Positions 31,971 through 40,549 of a stretch of 64,000 nucleotides of DNA are shown here, one piece after another. Origin of the DNA: Gephyromycinifex aptenodytis (GTDB lineage: Bacteria > Actinomycetota > Actinomycetes > Actinomycetales > Dermatophilaceae). The translations under genes and the position numbers were made by a program. The notes under the pieces are model-generated. The model was given only the letters and a program-made list of their open reading frames with translations, was not told the DNA's origin and did not search any database. Where the stretch lies: contig NZ_CP051155.1 in NCBI RefSeq assembly GCF_012277275.1, forward strand, positions 1,674,001-1,738,000, read 5' to 3'. Numbering within the stretch: position 1 is the stretch's first letter; the number at the start of each line of letters is the position of its first letter.

Positions 31971-32582
31971 TCGCTGGTTTGAGTGAGGCGTCGGGGTGTT
32001 AGGCGGAGGGCTGACCGGGCCACAGATGACGCCGCCCGCCGTGCCCCGACGCGCTGTTTCGGCCCGTCACCGGCTCATCCCCCGGCCCCGGCGCTGCCGT
32101 TCGTCGGGATCGGATATGGCCCGAACGGCGCGCGTCGCCGCCTGCTTCCCGGCGTTGAACGTGGGCGCCGTCCGGCTGGCAGCGATCACCGGAGCCACCG
32201 TCGCCTCCGGCACGGACCCGACCTGGATCGTGGCTCCCGACGGGCGCCGGTGGCGAGATGAGAGCGGTGCCAGGCTTAGGCGTCTCCGGCTCCGGTGACG
32301 TCAAGGCCGGCGTTGTCGTCGGGGTATGCGCCCGGCGCGCCACCCCGGAACAGGCGGCTTCTTGGGCCACCTACGCCCATGGCCGTGCGGGCGAGCGGCT
32401 TGCCGCGCGGGTCGGCGCCACCGGCTACCTCGGCCGCGAACTGCTGCTGGAGATCCCCCGGGTTCTGGCTGAGCTGGCCTGAGTACCGACTGCACGGCGA
32501 CCCCGATCCTGCCCTGGCACCGGGGTCGGGGCCGCGACCGTCGGGCCGCACGCCAGTGGTCGGCCAGCAGGTACGGACATGG

Positions 32583-32618
32583 AAAAAGCCCCGGCTCGCG
32601 TTAGCTTGCCGGGGCTTT
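32583..32618 (-). terminator. Intrinsic terminator of tRNA-Arg(ACG)
   Basis: AAAGCCCCGGC at 32585-32595 pairs with GCCGGGGCTTT at 32608-32618. Read on the minus strand the stem is followed by a run of T, a classic intrinsic terminator just beyond the tRNA. Confidence 0.85.
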
Positions 32619-32640
32619 CTACTTCTGTCTCAACACAGAG

Positions 32641-32713
32641 CGCGCCCGAAGGGATTCGAACCCCTAACCTTCTGATCCGTAGTCAGATGCTCTATCCGTT
32701 GAGCTACGGGCGC
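32641..32713 (-). tRNA. tRNA-Arg (anticodon ACG)
   Basis: The minus strand gives GCGCCCG/CGGGCGC acceptor, discriminator G, a D-arm TAGCTCAACGGATAGAGC, a seven-base loop CTACGGA with anticodon ACG, and a GGTTCGAATCC T-arm. Its wobble A is the target of TadA, also encoded here. CCA is not encoded. Confidence 0.96.
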
Positions 32714-33049
32714 TCGTCACCATGGCGACAGCGAGAGACTCTACCCTGCCCCTTGAGCAATGTGAAATCCCCTGGTCAGAGCAGTTTGGCGACCCCGCCG
32801 AGCATCGAGTCCAGAGCCTTGCGCGAGCGCTTCGTGAGCCGTTTCACAGCACTTAGCCAGGTCGGGTGTCATGCTCACTCCTGCAAGCCCTATCCGACTT
32901 GTACGGTGGGAAGTAGCACTCGTGCCCACGGCTCGGCCCGCCGGGTACCGGCGGTCCAGACCACCTGAGATGGCGGGTTCCCCGCACGTTCCGGGCTCGT
33001 AGCTGAGGGCGTAACTCAATGAAGAGCAACGTGAAGGGACGGCCAGCGC
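32714..33049. other. Intergenic region upstream of pckG
   Basis: This stretch of about 335 bases separates tRNA-Arg and pckG, which are divergent. It must hold both promoters. A possible TTGTAC...TAGCAC pair around 32897-32918 was seen but is weak. No small gene or strong repeat was found. Confidence 0.35.
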
Positions 33050-34882
33050 ATGACAACGACCACCTCGACCAATATCCCGACTGAGGGAGGGACCACCCAC
33101 GAGGCCCTCACCGCCTGGGTGAATGAGGTTGCAGCCCTTACGACCCCAGACCGCATCGAGTGGATCACTGGCTCCGAGGAGGAGAACGAGCGCCTGTGCC
33201 AGCTTCTCGTCGACGGCGGCTCCTACGAGCGCCTCAACGATGAACTGAAGCCGCATTCCTTCCTTTGTCGCTCCGACCCCAAGGACGTTGCGCGGGTCGA
33301 GGGCCAGACCTTCATCTGTTCCGAGGATGAGGCAGACGCCGGGTTCACCAACAACTGGATGGCCCCGGATGAGATGAAGAAGATCATGACCGAGCTGTAT
33401 CGGGGGTGCATGAAGGGTCGGACGATGTACGTCATTCCCTTCGTCATGGGCCACCTCGAGGCGACGGTGCCGATGTTCGGTGTTGAGATCTCCGACTCCG
33501 CCTATGTTGTGACGAACATGCGGATCATGGCCCGCATCGGGACCGAAGTCCTGTCCAAGATGGAAGAGACGAACGCTGACTTCGTCAAGTGCCTGCACTC
33601 GGTCGGCGCCCCGCTCGCCGAAGGCGAGAAGGACGTTCCGTGGCCGTGCAGCGAGACCAAGTACATCAGCCACTTCCCCGAAGAGCGCACTATCTGGAGC
33701 TTCGGTTCCGGCTACGGCGGCAACGCGTTGCTCGGCAAGAAGTGCTACGCACTGCGGATCGCCTCGGCAATCGCCCGCGATGAGGGCTGGATGGCTGAGC
33801 ACATGCTCATCCTCAAGCTCACCAACCCCGAGGGGAAGACGTACTACATCGGTGGCGCTTTCCCCAGCGCGTGTGGCAAGACCAACCTCGCCATGCTCGA
33901 GCCCACCATTCCCGGCTGGAAGGCCGAGATGGTCGGCGACGACATCGCCTGGATGCGCTTCGGTGAAGACGGGCGCCTTTACGCCGTCAACCCCGAGTTC
34001 GGTCTCTTCGGCGTGGCTCCCGGCACGGGCGCTCACACCAACAGCAACGCGATGAAGACCATCGAGGCTGGCCACTCCATCTTCACCAACGTCGCCAAGA
34101 CGGACGATGGCGACGTGTGGTGGGAGGACATGACCAAGGACAAGCCTCAGCACCTCATCGACTGGAAGAACCGCGACTGGACCCCGGAGTCGGAGGAGAA
34201 GGCGGCCCACCCCAACGCCCGCTTCACCACGCCGGCCAAGCAGTGCCCGATGATCGCGGACGAGTACGACAACCCGGATGGCGTTCCCATGGACGCTTTC
34301 CTCTTCGGTGGCCGCCGCGCCACGACGATCCCGCTGGTCTACCAGTCGCGTGACTGGAACCACGGCACGTTCATCGCCGCCACGCTGTCCTCGGAAACCA
34401 CCGCGGCTGCCACTGGTGCGGTCGGTGTGGTGCGCCGTGACCCGATGGCGATGCTCCCCTTCATCGGTTACAACGCCGGGGATTACGTGCAGCACTGGAT
34501 CAACATCGGCAAGGAGCACGACGCCGACAAGCTGCCGAAGATCTTCCAGGTCAACTGGTTCCGCAAGGATGAGAACGGCAAGTTCCTGTGGCCGGGCTTC
34601 GCGGAGAACAGCCGCGTTCTGGACTGGATCATCCGCCGTCTCGAGGGCGAGGTCGAGACCGAGGAATCCCCCATCGGTCTGCTGCCCAAGGCCGAGGACC
34701 TCAACATCGACGGCCTGGACATGAGCCTGGAAGACGTCGCCAACGCCCTTGCCTACGACCCGGAGGCATGGAAGAAGGAACTGCCGCTCATCGAGGAGTG
34801 GTTCGCCAAGTTCGGCGACGCACTTCCCGCCGAGCTCCAGGAGCAGTTGGACGGTTTGAAGGAACGCATCGACGCCTCATGA
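33050..34882 (+). CDS. pckG: Phosphoenolpyruvate carboxykinase (GTP)
   Basis: PckG interconverts oxaloacetate + GTP and PEP + CO2 + GDP, the entry to gluconeogenesis and an anaplerotic step. The 610-residue product has the kinase-1 loop '[19 protein letters not shown]' with the reactive cysteine typical of GTP enzymes, the kinase-2 '[10 protein letters not shown]', '[20 protein letters not shown]' and '[20 protein letters not shown]'. Length is normal. AGGGACGG precedes the ATG. It stands alone and ends at a perfect hairpin. Oxaloacetate from the citrate lyase encoded 20 kb upstream would be a suitable substrate. Confidence 0.98.
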   Translation: MTTTTSTNIPTEGGTTHEALTAWVNEVAALTTPDRIEWITGSEEENERLCQLLVDGGSYERLNDELKPHSFLCRSDPKDVARVEGQTFICSEDEADAGFTNNWMAPDEMKKIMTELYRGCMKGRTMYVIPFVMGHLEATVPMFGVEISDSAYVVTNMRIMARIGTEVLSKMEETNADFVKCLHSVGAPLAEGEKDVPWPCSETKYISHFPEERTIWSFGSGYGGNALLGKKCYALRIASAIARDEGWMAEHMLILKLTNPEGKTYYIGGAFPSACGKTNLAMLEPTIPGWKAEMVGDDIAWMRFGEDGRLYAVNPEFGLFGVAPGTGAHTNSNAMKTIEAGHSIFTNVAKTDDGDVWWEDMTKDKPQHLIDWKNRDWTPESEEKAAHPNARFTTPAKQCPMIADEYDNPDGVPMDAFLFGGRRATTIPLVYQSRDWNHGTFIAATLSSETTAAATGAVGVVRRDPMAMLPFIGYNAGDYVQHWINIGKEHDADKLPKIFQVNWFRKDENGKFLWPGFAENSRVLDWIIRRLEGEVETEESPIGLLPKAEDLNIDGLDMSLEDVANALAYDPEAWKKELPLIEEWFAKFGDALPAELQEQLDGLKERIDAS

Positions 34883-34923
34883 GAGGTTGATGCTGCGGTG
34901 AGGAACCGCTGAGAAGCTCCGAC

Positions 34924-34961
34924 GAACGGGCCGACATCCCATCCAGGATGTCGGCCCGTTC
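34924..34961 (+). terminator. Terminator of pckG
   Basis: GAACGGGCCGACATCC at 34924-34939 pairs exactly with GGATGTCGGCCCGTTC at 34946-34961 across a six-base loop, 42 bases after the pckG stop, and is followed by TGCTGCT. Confidence 0.88.
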
Positions 34962-35173
34962 TGCTGCTCGGGGTCGGCCGCCCGACTGGGCGCCGGCGCC
35001 TGTCTGCGCTTACTTCCGCGCCGTTGCCCGCTGACACATCGAGCAGCGAAGCCATTAGTTGTCGCCCTGGCTGCGCCATGAACCGGCCGTAAGACAGCAC
35101 CGAGGGAGCCGTGGCGGCGGCGAAAGCTGGCAGCACTATCGGGGCGCGCCGGAGTGCGACGACCACAAAAGGG

Positions 35174-35206
35174 TGGGCCCCTACGGATCTGATCCGTAGG
35201 GGCCCA
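35174..35206 (-). terminator. Terminator of tRNA-Ser(GCT)
   Basis: TGGGCCCCTACGGAT at 35174-35188 pairs exactly with ATCCGTAGGGGCCCA at 35192-35206 across a three-base loop. On the minus strand CCCTTTTG follows, ten bases after the tRNA 3' end. Confidence 0.85.
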
Positions 35207-35215
35207 TCTCAACCG

Positions 35216-35306
35216 CGGAGGCGGAGGGATTTGAACCCTCGATGGGGAATAACCCCCAAACCCGCTTAGCAGGCGGGCGCCATAGACCGGACTAGGCGAC
35301 GCCTCC
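35216..35306 (-). tRNA. tRNA-Ser (anticodon GCT)
   Basis: The minus strand forms a class II tRNA with acceptor GGAGGCG/CGCCTCC, discriminator G, a loop CTGCTAA giving anticodon GCT, a long variable arm and a GGTTCAAATCC T-arm. CCA is not encoded. Confidence 0.95.
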
Positions 35307-35538
35307 TCCACCCGATCAACGCGTGACCGGAGCAGCAAACAGGCTACCTGGCAAAGGGGCTAGCGACCAAAACAGCTACCCCGAGTTCATCACACCGACA
35401 GCGGCACACCCGCGTCACGGCGCCCGAACGGGTGCGTATTGTGGCGCCGGTATCTCACACCCGTCAACTGTGGTCCACGCACAATGCACAATAGACAGTG
35501 GCGCTCTTCACCTGAGCGTGGGAGAGGTGGGGCAAACG

Positions 35539-37050
35539 ATGACGCAGACGCTGCAACCAGCGGCGCCGGATGGTGCATCCGCGCACACTCCCCGCCAAGG
35601 CTTGGGCCGCTTCCTCGGGATGACCACGTTAGGCGCGCTGCTGCCCGGATCGGGGTTGCTGCTCAGCGGGCGCCGTGCCGTCGGTGGCACGCTGCTGGCC
35701 TGCTTCGTGGCGCTTATCGTCGGTGTCTGCTCGTTCGTGCTCATCAAGGGTCCGACCTCGGCCGCACTGTTCCTCGGGGTTCGACCCAACCTGCTGCTCG
35801 CCGTGGGTGGGGGCATCATTCTGGGCTCACTCATCTGGTTCGTCTCGGTACTGGCCACCGCCAAGATCAACTGGCCGACGCCGCCCGCCACGTTCAAGCG
35901 CATCATCGCGGCCCTGTTCACGATGGTCCTGTCGCTGGCGCTGCTGGCCCCGGCAGCTAAAGCGGTCGAGTACGTCTTCATCCACCGCGACCTCGTCGAC
36001 AATCTGTTCACGACGGCGCGTTCCGCACGTTCCGACAACGACCCACGACCTGAGCCCGGCTCCGGCCGGGACGCCTGGGAGAACTACCCCCGAGTGAACC
36101 TGCTGCTCCTGGGCTCGGATGCCTACCCCGGCCGGCCGGGTCTGCGCACCGACTCGATGATCGTGGCCAGCATCGACACCACAACCGGCGACACGGTGCT
36201 CTTCGGCATACCGCGCAACTTGGAGAATGTGCCGTTCGCTTCGGACAACCCGCTCAGCCAGGTCTACCCGCAGGGATACAACTGCGGCGACAAGTGCCTC
36301 ATCAACGAGATCTGGAACGAAGGGGAAAAACACCGCGAGCTCTTCCCCGGCGACCCGATGCCCGGACTGACCGCAACGCGGTTGACCCTCTCGGAGGTCC
36401 TAGGCCTCAACATCGATTACACCGCCGTCATCAACATTCGCGGCTTCAGCGAGCTCGTCGACGCCATGGGCGGCGTCGACATCACGGTCAAGGAGCGCAT
36501 CCCGATCGGCGGCAAGGTCGCCAACGGGCGCATCGTGCCCGGCAGCATCAACGGGTGGATCGAGGCCGGCCCGCAGCACCTGAACGGCTACGAAGCGATG
36601 TGGTACAGCCGTTCGCGGGCCACCACTGACGACTTCAACCGGATGACCCGGCAGCGTTGCATGGTGGGTGCTCTGGTCAAGCAGGTCCGGCCGGTATCGA
36701 TGCTGGAGAAATACCCGGCACTGGCCAAGGTGGCCAAGGACAACGTCTACACCGACGTGCCGCCGGAACACCTCGAAGCCTGGGCCGAACTCGTGGAACG
36801 GATGCAGCAGGGCACGATCCGCAGCCTGCCGTTCACGAACAAGATCGTGAACGTGGTCGACCCTGACTACGACCGGATCCGCGCCATCGTGCAGGACGCC
36901 ATCTTGGACGACCCGGTAGAGGGCCCCCCGCCGCCCAGCGACCCCACCACTGCACCGGCCGCCCCGGCCCCACCCGCCGCACCTGGCGCGACGCCTTCAG
37001 CCAAGCCCTCTCCCAAGGAAGGCTTGGTCAAGGTCGAGGACGCCTGCTGA
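35539..37050 (+). CDS. LytR-CpsA-Psr (LCP) family cell-wall ligase
   Basis: LCP enzymes transfer undecaprenyl-linked glycopolymers such as teichoic acid or arabinogalactan onto peptidoglycan. The 503-residue product has three or four N-terminal transmembrane helices (residues 28-145), more than the usual single one, then the LCP domain: 'VNLLLLGSDAYPGRPGLRTD', 'MIVASIDTTTGDTVLFGIPR', 'LNIDYTAVINIRGFSELVDA' and 'AMWYSRSRATTDDFNRMTRQ', containing the conserved Arg and Asp that hold the pyrophosphate and metal. A Pro/Ala-rich tail ends in DAC. The ATG at 35539 follows GAGAGG. It converges on the DedA-like pair. Confidence 0.93.
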   Translation: MTQTLQPAAPDGASAHTPRQGLGRFLGMTTLGALLPGSGLLLSGRRAVGGTLLACFVALIVGVCSFVLIKGPTSAALFLGVRPNLLLAVGGGIILGSLIWFVSVLATAKINWPTPPATFKRIIAALFTMVLSLALLAPAAKAVEYVFIHRDLVDNLFTTARSARSDNDPRPEPGSGRDAWENYPRVNLLLLGSDAYPGRPGLRTDSMIVASIDTTTGDTVLFGIPRNLENVPFASDNPLSQVYPQGYNCGDKCLINEIWNEGEKHRELFPGDPMPGLTATRLTLSEVLGLNIDYTAVINIRGFSELVDAMGGVDITVKERIPIGGKVANGRIVPGSINGWIEAGPQHLNGYEAMWYSRSRATTDDFNRMTRQRCMVGALVKQVRPVSMLEKYPALAKVAKDNVYTDVPPEHLEAWAELVERMQQGTIRSLPFTNKIVNVVDPDYDRIRAIVQDAILDDPVEGPPPPSDPTTAPAAPAPPAAPGATPSAKPSPKEGLVKVEDAC

Positions 37051-37307
37051 GGCAGTGCCCCCCCATCGACATAGCCCGTAGGTTTTGCGCTTCGTCGCGT
37101 GGCGCACGCGAGGTCGGTATCCCTCCATCGGTCGCGGGCCACGGCGCGGATCAGCCCTGAGATAGAGGCCACCTGGCCCAGGATGATCGCACGCCGGTGA
37201 CCGCCCGGTGGCGGCCGAGCAGCCCTAAGAGGTGAGCCGCGCCCAGGCTTGTCCCGCACCGCTGAGCGGAAGCGCCCCAGAGGGGTGACCGGCAGGGCTG
37301 CTTTCGC

Positions 37308-38018
37308 CTAACTGCCGGGCTTTGACCGGCGGCGGCGGGCCCGGAAGGCCGCCACCAACATCGCCAGCAGCACAGCCGCTGAGATGTAGCCCGCGTAGAG
37401 CGCGTACTGGCGCACCACCAGCACCGCAGAATCGCCGAGCAGCGCACCCACGCCGAGGAAGAGCGTCTGGGTAGTCACTGCCGCGGCCAGGTCCACCAAC
37501 ACGAAGGTGCGCAGCCGGGTCCCAGCGATGCCCAGGGCGACGTGAATGATCTCGCGCGGCAACGGGAGTGGCACGTAAGCCAGGGCCATCGCGAGCACCT
37601 GGTACCGGCGCACCAGAGCCTCGGCCCGGGCGGTACGCCGTCGTGCTTTCGGTGCGGTCCCACCGACCTTGAGCAGAGCGGCTTCACCCCAGAGCCGACC
37701 GGCCCACCAAAACACCCAGTGGAACTTGATGATCGAGACGGTGGCGGCCAACAACGGCCACAGCCACGGTTGGCCCTCGGCTGCAGCCAAGGCGCCCACG
37801 GCGACCATGGCGGTGCGGCTGCCGGAGATAGCCGCCAGCACCGCAGGCGCCTGGCCTAACAGCCACGGGCGCAGCGGCAGCATGACGACCCCGTAGACGC
37901 TCACCACGCCAAGGGCGATTCCGCACAGCAGCCCCTCTCGGCGAACTTTGGCCGGGCTCGGTTCTCCAGAGGCCGGTGAGTCAGGCGAGTGGCCACCGCT
38001 GTCGTCGCGCGTGTTCAC
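37308..38018 (-). CDS. DedA/VTT-type membrane protein, second of a paralogous pair
   Basis: The 236-residue protein has five or six hydrophobic segments and the pattern 'ISGSRTAMVAVGALAA', 'IKFHWVFWWAGRLWGEAAL', 'RRYQVLAMALAYVPLPLPRE' and 'VLVDLAAAVTTQTLFLGVG'. The re-entrant 'GSR' and 'P-x-P-R-E' segments recall the VTT domain of DedA proteins, which flip or transport lipids. It starts at a GTG that overlaps the stop of the upstream paralogue, so the two are co-translated and probably form a heteromer. The assignment to DedA is by pattern and moderate. Confidence 0.7.
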   Translation of the reverse strand: MNTRDDSGGHSPDSPASGEPSPAKVRREGLLCGIALGVVSVYGVVMLPLRPWLLGQAPAVLAAISGSRTAMVAVGALAAAEGQPWLWPLLAATVSIIKFHWVFWWAGRLWGEAALLKVGGTAPKARRRTARAEALVRRYQVLAMALAYVPLPLPREIIHVALGIAGTRLRTFVLVDLAAAVTTQTLFLGVGALLGDSAVLVVRQYALYAGYISAAVLLAMLVAAFRARRRRSKPGS

Positions 38019-38815
38019 ACCGTGTTGTCGCCGTGGCTGCTCGATTGCTCCCGGCGGGCCTTGCGCATCCCGCCGAGGATCACGCCGGCCAAAATGACCA
38101 AAGTGATCCACAGCGAGTACTTCGCGATGACCTCGACCACCTGCACCACCGGCTCGCCGACGGTATAGCCCAGATAGAGCCACAGCCCTTGCACGACGGC
38201 CGCGGCGGCCAGGTCGACAGCGAAAATGGCACGAAAGGAGGTGCCTGCGGTACCGAGCACCGCGAACACGATCGCCCGGGGAATGGGCAGGATCGGAATG
38301 TTCGTGATGAGGACGGCGAGCGTGTGATAGCGGCGCGCCAGCCCTTCGGCGCGCTCAGCGCGACGCAGGGCACCTTTGGAGGAACCGGTGATGCTGCGGA
38401 TGAAGAAGTCGCCCCACAGGCTGCCCGCCCACCAGAACAGCAGGTCCAGCTTGATGAGGCTGAACGAGGCGACGACGAAAGCTACCCCGACCACGCTCAG
38501 GCTGGTTCCGCCGGTGGCTGCCAGGGCACCGATGGTGACCAGCGCCGAGCGACTTCCGGTAAGGCAAGCAAGCAACAGGGGGTTGAAGCCCAGCAGGGTG
38601 GGTCGAGCCAACATCATGACGATGCCGTAGACGCCGCTGACCGCGATGAGAGTCAGCGCGATCCGGTCGGCGCGGGTCGGGGTGTAGTCCTCAGGCCAGA
38701 AACCCGCCCCCGCACCGGCTGAGGCGGAGGTCGAACCAGCCTTCGAGCCCCCGGCCGACCTCGCACCCTCGGACTCGGGTGGGCCAGCGGCGGGTGTAGT
38801 CGGGGTGTCGGTCAC
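38015..38815 (-). CDS. DedA/VTT-type membrane protein, first of a paralogous pair
   Basis: The 266-residue protein is a clear paralogue of its downstream neighbour: 'LTGSRSALVTIGALAATGG', 'LIKLDLLFWWAGSLWGDFFI', 'RRYHTLAVLITNIPILPIPR' and 'FAVDLAAAAVVQGLWLYLGY' match position by position. It has a 45-residue Ala/Gly/Ser-rich cytoplasmic N-terminus and about six hydrophobic segments. GTG start. The pair probably arose by tandem duplication and shares one transcript; the nearest upstream gene on this strand is the cold-shock gene, separated by a terminator. Confidence 0.72.
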   Translation of the reverse strand: MTDTPTTPAAGPPESEGARSAGGSKAGSTSASAGAGAGFWPEDYTPTRADRIALTLIAVSGVYGIVMMLARPTLLGFNPLLLACLTGSRSALVTIGALAATGGTSLSVVGVAFVVASFSLIKLDLLFWWAGSLWGDFFIRSITGSSKGALRRAERAEGLARRYHTLAVLITNIPILPIPRAIVFAVLGTAGTSFRAIFAVDLAAAAVVQGLWLYLGYTVGEPVVQVVEVIAKYSLWITLVILAGVILGGMRKARREQSSSHGDNTV

Positions 38816-38861
38816 GCCAACAGGTTACGCGTCCTACCCGCATCCACTGGACTTGACGCGT

Positions 38862-38894
38862 TGAAGCCCCCGGTCCGAAGAACCGGGGGCTTCA
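38862..38894 (-). terminator. Terminator of the cold-shock gene
   Basis: TGAAGCCCCCGGT at 38862-38874 pairs with ACCGGGGGCTTCA at 38882-38894 across a seven-base loop, 13 bases beyond the stop of the minus-strand cold-shock gene. Confidence 0.88.
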
Positions 38895-38907
38895 GCTAAA
38901 GCTCAGA

Positions 38908-39111
38908 TCAGAGGGGACGAACGTCGTCAGCCTGGGGACCCTTCGGACCCTGGGTGACCTCGAACTCGACCCGCTGCGCCTCGTCGAGGGAACGGTAGCC
39001 ATTCGTCTGGATCGCCGAGTAGTGCACGAAGACGTCAGGGCCACCCCCATCCTGCGCGATGAAGCCGAAGCCCTTTTCTGCGTTGAACCACTTAACGGTG
39101 CCCTGTGCCAT
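38908..39111 (-). CDS. Cold-shock protein (CspA family)
   Basis: The 67-residue protein is a single cold-shock OB-fold that binds single-stranded RNA or DNA and melts RNA structure. RNP1 'KGFGFIAQD' and RNP2 'VFVHYSAI' are intact, and the start '[20 protein letters not shown]' and end '[10 protein letters not shown]' are typical for actinobacteria. The gene is flanked by a terminator and by an unusually long non-coding 5' region (about 350 bases), as expected for a cold-inducible mRNA with a structured leader. Confidence 0.97.
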   Translation of the reverse strand: MAQGTVKWFNAEKGFGFIAQDGGGPDVFVHYSAIQTNGYRSLDEAQRVEFEVTQGPKGPQADDVRPL

Positions 39112-39465
39112 GGGGAAAACAACTCTCTACTGGTGTGGCTGAATCCCGCACTTCGCGAGATCCCGGCTGCCGCACACGACCCCCACTACGAGGGACTTGC
39201 CCGTCGATCGTGGAACGAGCCCTCCATCGACGTCTTTCCTACTGCGAGGAACTGCATGTGCAGCCGGGATTACCGTAACACGGTTCTCGGGCCGAGAACA
39301 TGCCACAACGGCCCTGGAGAACACCGCTTCGTCCAGCGCGTCCGGCCGGGTAAAGGCGGCACGTCGCACACCCCCTCGGAGTCGACGATCAGGTGAATTC
39401 ACGGTAGCGCCACCCGCTGCGTGACCAGTTGAGAAACAGCACGACTCGCAAAGCCGCGCACGCCG
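39112..39465 (-). other. Long non-coding region upstream of the cold-shock gene
   Basis: About 350 bases between the csp start and the end of the LacI gene carry no convincing gene. On the minus strand GGTGTTACGGTAATC-like sequence near 39270 could hold a -10. A 17-base palindrome lies at 39283-39299. The csp mRNA would then have a 5' leader of roughly 150 bases. Confidence 0.45.
39283..39299. promoter_or_regulatory. 17-bp palindrome upstream of csp
   Basis: GTTCTCG, a GGC spacer and CGAGAAC form a perfect inverted repeat at 39283-39299. It lies close to the possible csp promoter and has the size of an operator for a dimeric regulator. No cognate protein is evident. Confidence 0.4.
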
Positions 39466-40479
39466 CTAACCAGGCGGGGAACAGCCACAGGAGGTGCGGT
39501 GAGTGATTTCCGCCTGCAGTCGCAGAACCTGCGAAGGAGCATCGGCGTTGTGCATTCTTCGGCGCAGGAGCTGCACGGCACGCGCCCCCATCGCGAAGCT
39601 GGGCTGGGCCGCCGCAGTGATCCGGGGCTCGACGACATCGGCCCAGGGGAGATCGTCGAAGGCGACCAGTGCCAGGTCTCGAGGAACCTGAAGGCCCTCC
39701 TCCTGCAAGGCGCGCAGCGCGCCCAGGGTCATGCTGTCGTTGCATACGAAAACCGCCGTCGGGCGCTGCGGCAGCGCCAGGATCTTCAGCATCGCCCGAC
39801 GCCCCTGCATCTCGGTCGAACCGCCATCGAAGATCAGGGACTGATCCACCGGGACGTTGTGTCGCTGATGGGCAACGGCATAGCCCCGCAACCGCTCGGC
39901 CGTGGTGGTGAGGCCCTCGATCCCACCGATGACCGCGATCCGGCGATGCCCCAGCGCGAGCAGATGGTCCACCAGGCTCGCGGCAGAGGCTTCGTTCTCC
40001 ACGACCACCTGATCCACGGCCAGGGACTGCAACCGGTCCAGGACGACGAACGGCACCGGACGCCCGCGCAACATCCGCAGCGCGCCATCCTCCCAGCCAG
40101 CGGTAGGCACGATGACCAGACCGTTGATGTGGTGGGCAAGCAGGTTGGCCACGGCGCGTTCCTCGCGCTGCTCATCCTCGCCGGTGTCGCTGCCGATCAC
40201 CGACAATCCCTGCCGCAGGGCTTCGACCTCGATGCCTGCCCGCAGTTCGTGCAGGAAGGGATTGGCCGACATGGGCAGGGCGACCCCGATCGTGGGCGTA
40301 GCCCCAGCCGCCAGTGAACGGGTCACACCCTCGTAGGAGAAACCGAGGCGATGCATCGCCTCCAGCACATCTGCGCGCGTGCGCGCGGCTACGGTTCGGG
40401 TGCCGTTGACGACATGGGAGACGGTGCTCACGGACACTCCGGCCTCCCGGGCCACAGCTGTCATGGTCACCGCTGGCAT
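39466..40479 (-). CDS. LacI-family transcriptional regulator
   Basis: The 337-residue protein has the LacI headpiece 'MTAVAREAGVSVSTVSHVVNG' at residues 6-26, the hinge region around residue 55 and a periplasmic-binding-like sensor domain ('TIGVALPMSANPFLHELRAG', 'AVIGGIEGLTTTAERLRGYA', 'PTAVFVCNDSMTLGALRAL'). It should be a dimeric repressor or activator that responds to a sugar or related ligand. No sugar operon is adjacent; the GH13 glucosidase is 17 kb away. The C-terminus 'HRTSCGCSPPG' is typical. A TTGCGCAA palindrome 12 bases before its start is a probable self-operator. Confidence 0.94.
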   Translation of the reverse strand: MPAVTMTAVAREAGVSVSTVSHVVNGTRTVAARTRADVLEAMHRLGFSYEGVTRSLAAGATPTIGVALPMSANPFLHELRAGIEVEALRQGLSVIGSDTGEDEQREERAVANLLAHHINGLVIVPTAGWEDGALRMLRGRPVPFVVLDRLQSLAVDQVVVENEASAASLVDHLLALGHRRIAVIGGIEGLTTTAERLRGYAVAHQRHNVPVDQSLIFDGGSTEMQGRRAMLKILALPQRPTAVFVCNDSMTLGALRALQEEGLQVPRDLALVAFDDLPWADVVEPRITAAAQPSFAMGARAVQLLRRRMHNADAPSQVLRLQAEITHRTSCGCSPPG

Positions 40480-40490
40480 GACCCCTATGT

Positions 40491-40498
40491 TTGCGCAA
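40491..40498 (-). promoter_or_regulatory. Possible LacI-family operator (TTGCGCAA)
   Basis: The perfect eight-base palindrome TTGCGCAA lies between the LacI start codon and its presumed promoter. Its central CG dyad is the form recognised by most LacI-family proteins, suggesting autoregulation. The flanks are not symmetrical, so the match is limited. Confidence 0.4.
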
Positions 40499-40549
40499 CA
40501 AAACAGGTTCGGCTACCTGAACGCCGGAACGCGCCCCGTCTGGATGTCT

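Larger units (their letters stand above)
31380..31985 (+). other. Lower-GC foreign insert inside nnrD
   Basis: About 0.6 kb with visibly lower GC than all surrounding DNA splits nnrD. It holds a 23-codon frame at about 31470 behind GGGGAG, a 36-codon frame at 31555 that reads as a signal peptide, decayed coding sequence to about 31850, and a 16-bp hairpin at 31934-31970. No terminal inverted repeats, target duplication or transposase were found, so the mode of entry is unknown. Confidence 0.7.
31132..32482 (+). pseudogene. nnrD: Disrupted ADP-dependent NAD(P)H-hydrate dehydratase
   Basis: The 5' part encodes the start of NnrD: 'LTPTVLQEWALPNLDD', 'RGRVLIVGGHPHTPGAVLLA', 'AMRAGKLQLVVPQSLAVPMA' and 'AMAMPEA', after which homology stops at about 31380 and the frame ends at 31434. 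Homology resumes near 31987 ('LGGGLTGPQ'), continues with 'TWIVAPDGRRWRDESG' and then changes frame near 32275 to 'PGLGVSGSGDVKAGVVVGV' and 'GERLAARVGATGYLGRELLL' through the normal C-terminus. So there are at least three lesions: an insertion of about 0.6 kb, loss of about 40 residues there, and a frameshift. NnrD repairs hydrated NADH/NADPH together with NnrE. Confident as a relic; whether an intact copy exists elsewhere cannot be seen. Confidence 0.85.
34883..35215. other. Intergenic region between pckG and tRNA-Ser(GCT)
   Basis: The roughly 330 bases hold the pckG terminator at 34924-34961 and the tRNA-Ser terminator at 35174-35206. The DNA between them shows no gene-like frame or repeat. 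Confidence 0.5.

Noticed and set aside
31380-31985. Insertion sequence
   Set aside because: No transposase frame, no terminal inverted repeats and no target-site duplication were found; the hairpin at 31934-31970 is internal and looks like a terminator.
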